Position numbers and translations under genes: made by a program
Shown here: positions 58,735 to 64,000 of the stretch, piece after piece
Layout: each line of letters opens with the position of its first letter
Numbering within the stretch: position 1 is the stretch's first letter
The notes under the pieces: model-generated
What the model was told of the DNA's origin: nothing
Database searches by the model: none
Seen by the model: only the letters and a program-made list of their open reading frames with translations
NCBI RefSeq assembly: GCF_002551005.1
Contig: NZ_NVOY01000002.1
Location: forward strand, 1 to 64,000
Source of the DNA: Bacillus pseudomycoides
GTDB taxonomy: Bacteria; Bacillota; Bacilli; Bacillales; Bacillaceae_G
Length of the DNA stretch: 64,000 bases
Direction of reading: 5' to 3'

Positions 58735-59475
58735 ATGGCAGTGCAAACAGTTGATATTTTAGGCGTGCCCTTCTCAACGATGACAATGGAAGAAACAGTT
58801 CGTTATGTAATGCAGCAGCTGGAAAAGAAACAAGAGAATACGTTTCAAGTTGTAACAGCCAATCCTGAAATTGTGATGTGTGCCAAAAAGGATGCTGCGT
58901 TTCAGCAAACGCTTCTTCAGGTAGATCTTATTACACCAGACGGGATTGGTGTTGTAAAGGCAAGCGGTATGCTAGGAACACCGTTAAAAGAACGTGTGGC
59001 AGGTTTTGATTTAATGTGTAATTTGTTTGAAACATTATCACAAGAAAAGAAGGCTGTATCTGTCTTTTTACTTGGAGCAAAGCCGCACGTTATCGAAAGA
59101 GCTGCTCAAACTTTAACAGAAAGATATTCAGCTGTATCTATTGTTGGAACACAAGATGGATATTTTAAACAAGAGAAAGAAGAAGAAATTATCGAACGTA
59201 TTCAAGAAGTGAAGCCGGACATCTTACTGGTTGCACTTGGATTTCCGAGACAGGAAAACTTTATTCAAAATAATAAACATCGTTTACATACAAAAGTAGC
59301 TGTTGGCGTTGGTGGTAGCTTTGATGTTTGGGCTGGAGAAGTAAAGCGTGCCCCGAAATGGATTCAAGCTATTCATTTAGAGTGGTTTTACCGTTTGTGC
59401 AGTAATCCAACGCGCTGGCGTCGTCAACTTGTATTAGTTGAATTTTTAAAAGAGGTTGTTCGGTCGAAAAAGTAG
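58735..59475 (+). CDS. tagA: WecG/TagA/CpsF family glycosyltransferase
   Basis: A 246-aa GT26 transferase of the type that adds N-acetylmannosamine to undecaprenyl-PP-GlcNAc, the committed step for wall teichoic acid or related wall polymers. It has TANPEIVMCAKKD, LITPDGIGVVKAS, KERVAGFDLM, VSVFLLGAKP, ALGFPRQENFI and GVGGSFDVWAGEVKRAPKWIQ, all family signatures. ATG 58735 follows AGAGAGGATTG. tagA is the nearest named member; the actual polymer here is not known. Confidence 0.85.
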   Translation: MAVQTVDILGVPFSTMTMEETVRYVMQQLEKKQENTFQVVTANPEIVMCAKKDAAFQQTLLQVDLITPDGIGVVKASGMLGTPLKERVAGFDLMCNLFETLSQEKKAVSVFLLGAKPHVIERAAQTLTERYSAVSIVGTQDGYFKQEKEEEIIERIQEVKPDILLVALGFPRQENFIQNNKHRLHTKVAVGVGGSFDVWAGEVKRAPKWIQAIHLEWFYRLCSNPTRWRRQLVLVEFLKEVVRSKK

Positions 59476-59653
59476 CCAAATATCGCTGCTTTTTCTTTTT
59501 TAAACAGCTATTTGTAGGAGCGCTTTTTTACAGGGGAATTCGTCTATTCATTCTATGTATGAGGCGTTTTTTTGTGGAAATGATAAGAATCATATGAGCT
59601 ATGATTATGTTTACATATAAATTGTTTTACTTATATGATATACATATGTAAAA

Positions 59654-59674
59654 TATGATGTAAAGACACCTGTA
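59654..59674 (+). promoter_or_regulatory. Candidate NiaR operator half-site at niaP
   Basis: GACACCTGTA (59665-59674) follows a possible -10 TATGAT (59654-59659) and lies 16 bases before the GTG start. NiaR (YrxA) sites in Bacillus contain ACACCTGT-type half-sites, and nicotinate transport is a known NiaR target. The second half-site is not clear, so this is tentative. Confidence 0.35.
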
Positions 59675-59690
59675 TTGAGGAGGGCCTGTA

Positions 59691-60890
59691 GTGGGAAAAA
59701 TTAAAGAAATCTCAAATCGAAAGCTTCTCGGAATTGCTGGTCTTGGTTGGCTATTTGATGCAATGGATGTTGGGATTCTTTCATTTATTATTGCCGCTTT
59801 GCAAAAAGAATGGCAGCTTAGTGCACAGCAGATGGGCTGGATCGGTAGTATTAACTCCATCGGAATGGCAGTTGGAGCGCTCGTATTTGGGATATTAGCA
59901 GATAAAATCGGCCGAAAATCTGTTTTTATTATTACATTATTATTATTTTCTGTTGGAAGCGGGTTAAGTGCTTTATCAACAACATTAACTGTATTTCTTA
60001 TCTTTCGTTTTTGTATTGGGATGGGTCTTGGAGGAGAGTTGCCTGTTGCATCAACACTTGTATCTGAAAGTGTTGCGGCGCATGAACGTGGTAAAATCGT
60101 CGTTTTATTAGAAAGCTTTTGGGCTGGTGGTTGGTTAATTGCTGCTCTCATCTCATATTTTATTATTCCAACATACGGTTGGCAAACAGCGATGGTTTTA
60201 AGTGCAATTCCAGCTTTTTATGCATTATATTTACGATGGAGTTTACCTGATTCACCGCAATTTCAAAAAGTAAAACAAAAGCAATCTGTATTTGCAAACA
60301 TAAAGGCCGTTTGGTCAGGAGAGTACAGACGAGCGACGGTTATGCTTTGGATTTTATGGTTTTGTGTTGTGTTTTCTTATTATGGAATGTTTCTTTGGCT
60401 TCCAAGTGTATTAGTGCTAAAAGGATTTAGTTTAATTAAAAGTTTTCAATATGTGTTGATTATGACATTTGCACAGCTTCCCGGTTATTTTACAGCCGCT
60501 TGGTTTATTGAACGTTTTGGCCGGAAGTTTGTGTTAATCACATACTTATTTGGAACGGCATGTAGTGCATATTTCTTTGGAGCGGCAGATTCAGTGATCA
60601 CGCTAATGATTGCAGGTATGTTGCTTTCATTCTTTAATTTAGGAGCTTGGGGAGCATTATATGCGTATACACCGGAGCAGTATCCAACCGTTATTCGTGG
60701 TACAGGGGCTGGGATGGCAGCAGCATTTGGACGCATCGGGGGTATTTTAGGACCGTTATTAGTTGGTTATCTCGTAGCCACACATGCTTCGCTCTCTTAT
60801 ATTTTTGCAATCTTTTGTACGGCCATTATAATTGGTGTTCTTGCTGTCCTTGTGCTTGGTCAGGAAACAAAACAACGAGAATTAGTATAA
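59691..60890 (+). CDS. niaP: Nicotinate transporter NiaP (MFS)
   Basis: A 12-helix major facilitator protein (399 aa) very like B. subtilis NiaP (YceI), which imports nicotinic acid for NAD synthesis. Shared parts are RKLLGIAGLGWLFDAMDVG, the loop 2-3 motif GILADKIGRKSVF, GMGLGGELPVASTLVSE, WFCVVFSYYGMFLWLPS and LGAWGALYAYTPEQYPT. The start is GTG 59691 after GGAGGGCC. It has its own terminator. Confidence 0.9.
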   Translation: MGKIKEISNRKLLGIAGLGWLFDAMDVGILSFIIAALQKEWQLSAQQMGWIGSINSIGMAVGALVFGILADKIGRKSVFIITLLLFSVGSGLSALSTTLTVFLIFRFCIGMGLGGELPVASTLVSESVAAHERGKIVVLLESFWAGGWLIAALISYFIIPTYGWQTAMVLSAIPAFYALYLRWSLPDSPQFQKVKQKQSVFANIKAVWSGEYRRATVMLWILWFCVVFSYYGMFLWLPSVLVLKGFSLIKSFQYVLIMTFAQLPGYFTAAWFIERFGRKFVLITYLFGTACSAYFFGAADSVITLMIAGMLLSFFNLGAWGALYAYTPEQYPTVIRGTGAGMAAAFGRIGGILGPLLVGYLVATHASLSYIFAIFCTAIIIGVLAVLVLGQETKQRELV

Positions 60891-60924
60891 TGAAAAAGGA
60901 AGCTGTGTATAGCTTCCTTTTTCA
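60891..60924 (+). terminator. niaP terminator
   Basis: TGAAAAAGGAAGCT (60891-60904) pairs perfectly with AGCTTCCTTTTTCA (60911-60924) around GTGTAT. Confidence 0.92.
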
Positions 60925-61047
60925 TTGTTTTCTGACAAAAGTATGATATATTTGATAGAAAAATGGCTTGTAAAAAGGGATTATTTCTAAAAAAGCGAAT
61001 GTATACAACAAGGCGTATGGACAAAAGGATTAGGTGGTTGGGCAGAC

Positions 61048-61764
61048 ATGAAAATTTTAATTGTAAATGAAAGAGAAGAAAACAGGGGTCAATTAATAGA
61101 TTTTTTCACAGAACATGTAAATAATTTGGAATGCTTTGAAGCAAAAACGGGAATGGAATCACTGCAACTAGCGAAAAAGCATACGCCAGATTTTATTTTT
61201 CTAGATACATATTTACCAGACGGAACAGGGTTTGAAGTTGCAGGATTGCTGCGCCAATTAACATTAAGCACAAAATTTATATTCACAGGGAATGATATAA
61301 AAGACGCTATTATATCATTTCGTTTCAATGCTTTCTATTATTTGTTGCAACCATTTGAGCAGGAAGATTTGCAATTTTTACTGCATAGTATTGAGCAAGA
61401 AAAAATAAAACAAAGAAAGAATCGATTGCAAAAGCTTCCAATCGAGAGTCATGAAGGAATTACATATATTTTTCCAGATGATATTGTATACATAAGCAAG
61501 AATAAAGAAAATAAAACCGTTTCTATTTATACAAATAATAATCAATATATTTCCACATATACATTACAAGAATTAGAAGGTAAACTAGCGGCATATGATT
61601 TTTTGCGTGTGCATAAAAGTTATCTTATTAATGTTATGTATGTGAGAGAATTAAAACCTTATTATAATGGGACGTATAATTTATATTTAGAAAAGTATGA
61701 TAATCAGTCAATTCCTGTTAGCCGAAATTATGTAAAACGACTCCGAAATAAAATTGAGTTGTAG
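61048..61764 (+). CDS. LytTR-family response regulator with degenerate receiver
   Basis: A 238-aa regulator with a receiver domain (1-115) and a LytTR DNA-binding domain (about 135-238; ITYIFPDDIVYISKNKENK, then FLRVHKSYLINVMYV). The phospho-acceptor Asp53 is kept (FIFLDTYLP). However, the acidic pocket reads Asn7-Glu8 instead of Asp-Asp/Glu, and the nearly invariant Lys of the KPF motif is Gln101 (LLQPF). No kinase gene is adjacent. Its place 119 bp upstream of cstA suggests that it controls that carrier, as LytTR regulators do for related pyruvate carriers in E. coli. Confidence 0.88.
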   Translation: MKILIVNEREENRGQLIDFFTEHVNNLECFEAKTGMESLQLAKKHTPDFIFLDTYLPDGTGFEVAGLLRQLTLSTKFIFTGNDIKDAIISFRFNAFYYLLQPFEQEDLQFLLHSIEQEKIKQRKNRLQKLPIESHEGITYIFPDDIVYISKNKENKTVSIYTNNNQYISTYTLQELEGKLAAYDFLRVHKSYLINVMYVRELKPYYNGTYNLYLEKYDNQSIPVSRNYVKRLRNKIEL

Positions 61765-61883
61765 CAGTTTGTGGCAGAATTTGGACATGTTAAATTAGGA
61801 AACACTCATCATAAGGAATGTTGTTTCTAACTATTCTGAAAATTTAGTACAATTCCCTCTAAGATACAACATAGGAGGGGATT

Positions 61884-63962
61884 ATGTTGAAAGTATGGAA
61901 ATCTATTTTACTTTGGGGTGTGATTACGGCTTTAGGAGCAGCGGGATTTGCTGTGTTAGCATTATCTCGCGGTGAAACAATTAATGCGGTTTGGTTACTT
62001 GTTGCTGCTGTTTCTGTCTATGCTGTTGCGTATCGGTTTTATAGTAAATTTATTGCTAGAAAAGTGTTTGAATTGGATGATAATCGAAAAACACCAGCAG
62101 AGCTTTTAAATGATGGAAAAGATTATGTTCCGACCAATAAATGGGTCTTATTCGGACACCATTTTGCTGCAATTGCTGGAGCTGGTCCGTTAGTTGGTCC
62201 CATTTTAGCTGCACAAATGGGATATTTACCAGGAATACTTTGGATTATTGTTGGCGTTGTGTTAGCCGGAGCTGTTCAAGACTTCGTGATTTTGTTTGCA
62301 TCTATGCGTCGCAACGGAAAATCACTTGGTGAAATGATTAAAGCAGAGATTGGTCCTATAACAGGTTTTATTGCAATGATTGGTATTTTGGGCATTATGA
62401 TTATTTTATTAGCGGTATTAGCTCTTGTTGTGGTAAAAGCACTTGTAGGAAGTCCGTGGGGAATGTTTACAATTGCAGCAACCATTCCAATTGCTATTTT
62501 AATGGGTGTATATATGCGCTACATTCGTCCAGGGCGTGTTGGAGAAGGTTCAGTTATCGGCATTATTTTACTTCTTTTATCGATTGTAGCAGGTCAATAT
62601 GTAGCAGAAAATCCAACGCTTGCGACTATGTTTACATTTAAAGGTGAAACAATTGCTATTATGCTAATTATTTATGGATTTATTGCTTCTGCATTACCTG
62701 TTTGGCTATTACTTGCACCGCGTGATTATTTAAGTACGTTTTTAAAGATTGGAACAATTGTTGGTTTAGCGCTCGGTATCATCATTGTTGCACCAGATTT
62801 ACAAATGCCGGCAGTTTCAAAATTTATTGATGGAACGGGTCCGGTATTCGCGGGGAATTTATTTCCATTTTTATTTATTACAATTGCTTGCGGAGCTGTA
62901 TCTGGTTTCCATGCGCTTGTTTCTTCTGGTACAACTCCAAAAATGATAGAGCGAGAAGGACATGCACAGCCAATTGGTTACGGTGCTATGCTGATGGAAT
63001 CATTCGTTGCAGCAATGGCGATGATTGCAGCTTGTGTACTAACGCCAGGTACATACTTTGCAATAAATAGTCCGCCAGCAGTTATTGGAACGGATGTAAC
63101 ACAGGCAGCACAAGTAATTAGTTCTTGGGGATTTACTATAACGCCAAATGAATTGAAAGAGTTAGCTGCAAACGTTGGAGAACAAACGATATTATCTCGT
63201 ACAGGCGGAGCGCCGTCGTTCGCGATTGGGATGGCTCATATTTTTTCTCAAGTCATTGGCGGAAAAGCATTAATGGCATTTTGGTATCACTTTGCAATTT
63301 TATTTGAAGCGCTCTTTATCTTAACAACGATTGATGCAGGAACGCGTGTTGGTCGGTTTATGATTCAAGATATTTTAGGGCACGTTTATAAACCATTTGC
63401 AAAAACAGATTCAATACTTTCTAATATTGTTGCAACAACACTTTGTGTACTAGGATGGGGATATTTCTTATACCAAGGGGTAATTGATCCGCTTGGCGGT
63501 ATTAATACATTATGGCCGCTCTTTGGAATTGCCAATCAAATGTTAGCTGGGATTGCATTATTACTTGGAACGACTGTGTTGTTTAAAATGGGAAAAAAGG
63601 CATACGTCTGGGTGACGCTCGTTCCGACAACGTGGTTACTGATTGTTACGATGACGGCCGGCTATCAAAAGTTATTTCATGAAAATCCGAAAATTGGATT
63701 CCTGTCTCATGCAAAAGTGTTCCAAAGTGAACTAGATAAAGGGAAACTATTAGCACCAGCGAAAAATGTAGGACAGATGAAACAAATTATTCTTAATGAT
63801 TATATTGATGCAGCGCTTTGTGGAATTTTTATGCTTGTTGTAATCGCGGTATTGATATCGTCTATTAGAATATGGGTACAAGTATTGAATAATAAAGCAA
63901 CGCCTTTAAAAGAAGCAGCGTATGTTCCGCGTGATGAAAGCGAGGTACAACATTATGTTTAA
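61884..63962 (+). CDS. cstA: CstA-family carbon starvation / pyruvate carrier
   Basis: A 692-aa membrane protein with about 16-18 helices, of full family length. Conserved blocks are the TNKWVLFGHHFAAIAGAGPLVGP signature, LAAQMGYLPGILWIIVGVVLAGAVQDF, FVSGFHALVSSGTTPKM-type ACGAVSGFHALVSSGTTPKMI, and DAGTRVGRFMIQD. E. coli members import pyruvate (BtsT, CstA) or peptides. ATG 61884 follows AGGAGGGG. Its last bases overlap the start of the next small gene (ATG 63954). Confidence 0.94.
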   Translation: MLKVWKSILLWGVITALGAAGFAVLALSRGETINAVWLLVAAVSVYAVAYRFYSKFIARKVFELDDNRKTPAELLNDGKDYVPTNKWVLFGHHFAAIAGAGPLVGPILAAQMGYLPGILWIIVGVVLAGAVQDFVILFASMRRNGKSLGEMIKAEIGPITGFIAMIGILGIMIILLAVLALVVVKALVGSPWGMFTIAATIPIAILMGVYMRYIRPGRVGEGSVIGIILLLLSIVAGQYVAENPTLATMFTFKGETIAIMLIIYGFIASALPVWLLLAPRDYLSTFLKIGTIVGLALGIIIVAPDLQMPAVSKFIDGTGPVFAGNLFPFLFITIACGAVSGFHALVSSGTTPKMIEREGHAQPIGYGAMLMESFVAAMAMIAACVLTPGTYFAINSPPAVIGTDVTQAAQVISSWGFTITPNELKELAANVGEQTILSRTGGAPSFAIGMAHIFSQVIGGKALMAFWYHFAILFEALFILTTIDAGTRVGRFMIQDILGHVYKPFAKTDSILSNIVATTLCVLGWGYFLYQGVIDPLGGINTLWPLFGIANQMLAGIALLLGTTVLFKMGKKAYVWVTLVPTTWLLIVTMTAGYQKLFHENPKIGFLSHAKVFQSELDKGKLLAPAKNVGQMKQIILNDYIDAALCGIFMLVVIAVLISSIRIWVQVLNNKATPLKEAAYVPRDESEVQHYV

Positions 63963-64000
63963 AACGGTAATTAGCATATGGAAATATCGAAAACAATTTA
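63954..64000 (+). CDS. Start of a small gene overlapping cstA (cut by window end)
   Basis: ATG 63954, overlapping the cstA stop by nine bases, opens a frame (MFKTVISIWKYRKQF) that runs off the window. Carriers of the CstA/BtsT family are often followed by a short YbdD/YjiX-like gene; the position fits, but 15 residues are too few to assign the family. Confidence 0.6.

Noticed and set aside
39195-59475. A defence island or mobile island in the accessory half
   Set aside because: No integrase, transposase, restriction, toxin-antitoxin or CRISPR genes are visible; gene content is envelope, transport and sensing.

Overview
This AT-rich window spans the chromosome replication origin of a member of the Bacillus cereus group (Firmicutes). 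The evidence is the Bacillus gene order on both sides of oriC, TTATCCACA-type DnaA boxes, parS sites, strong AGGAGG ribosome binding sites, TTG/GTG starts, and about ten copies or fragments of a TTTAT-bounded element of about 155 bp that matches the bcr1 repeat known only from the B. cereus group. The species cannot be fixed from the sequence alone.

Layout. Left arm, minus strand (1-8867): dnaA, dnaN, yaaA (S4 protein), recF, gyrB and gyrA read away from the origin. Beyond gyrA two tandem promoters point out of the window, as expected for an rRNA operon. The origin is bipartite. A DnaA-box cluster lies between dnaA and rpmH (about 9010-9285). A basal unwinding element (DnaA boxes, GC-rich linker, DnaA-trios, AT tract) lies between dnaA and dnaN (about 7369-7476).

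Right arm, plus strand (9353-38923): rpmH-rnpA-yidC-jag, mnmE-mnmG-rsmG, noc, parA-parB, (yyaC on minus), mscS-yyzM-ychF, rpsF-ssb-rpsR, yybS-gdpP-rplI-dnaC, purA, a Lys-Glu-Asp-Phe tRNA cluster, walRKHIJ, htrA, a small CxxH/CxxC protein and rlmH. These supply replication initiation, segregation and nucleoid occlusion, tRNA modification, membrane insertion, c-di-AMP turnover and cell-wall homeostasis. DnaA-box clusters sit after jag and before rlmH, the places where B. subtilis has known oriC-proximal clusters.

Accessory part (39195-64000): envelope and surface-glycan genes (GT2 and GT-C glycosyltransferases, a flippase, an O-antigen-ligase-type protein, a GT4 and a TagA/WecG transferase) mixed with an AI-2E family transporter, a MsrA-MsrB fusion, an ABC-F ATPase, an acyl-CoA thioesterase, a HemAT-type globin sensor, a TRIC-family channel, a NiaP-type nicotinate transporter, and a LytTR regulator with an abnormal receiver domain next to a CstA-family carrier.

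No rRNA gene, insertion sequence with a transposase, prophage or CRISPR array was seen. The most notable observations are: bcr1-like elements whose right boundary supplies the stop codon of three different genes; Val instead of Ser at the quinolone-resistance position of GyrA; a terminator-like hairpin at the expected start of the walR transcript; parS-like sites inside walK and before noc; and the degenerate receiver beside cstA. I did not find a clear new defence or mobile system.
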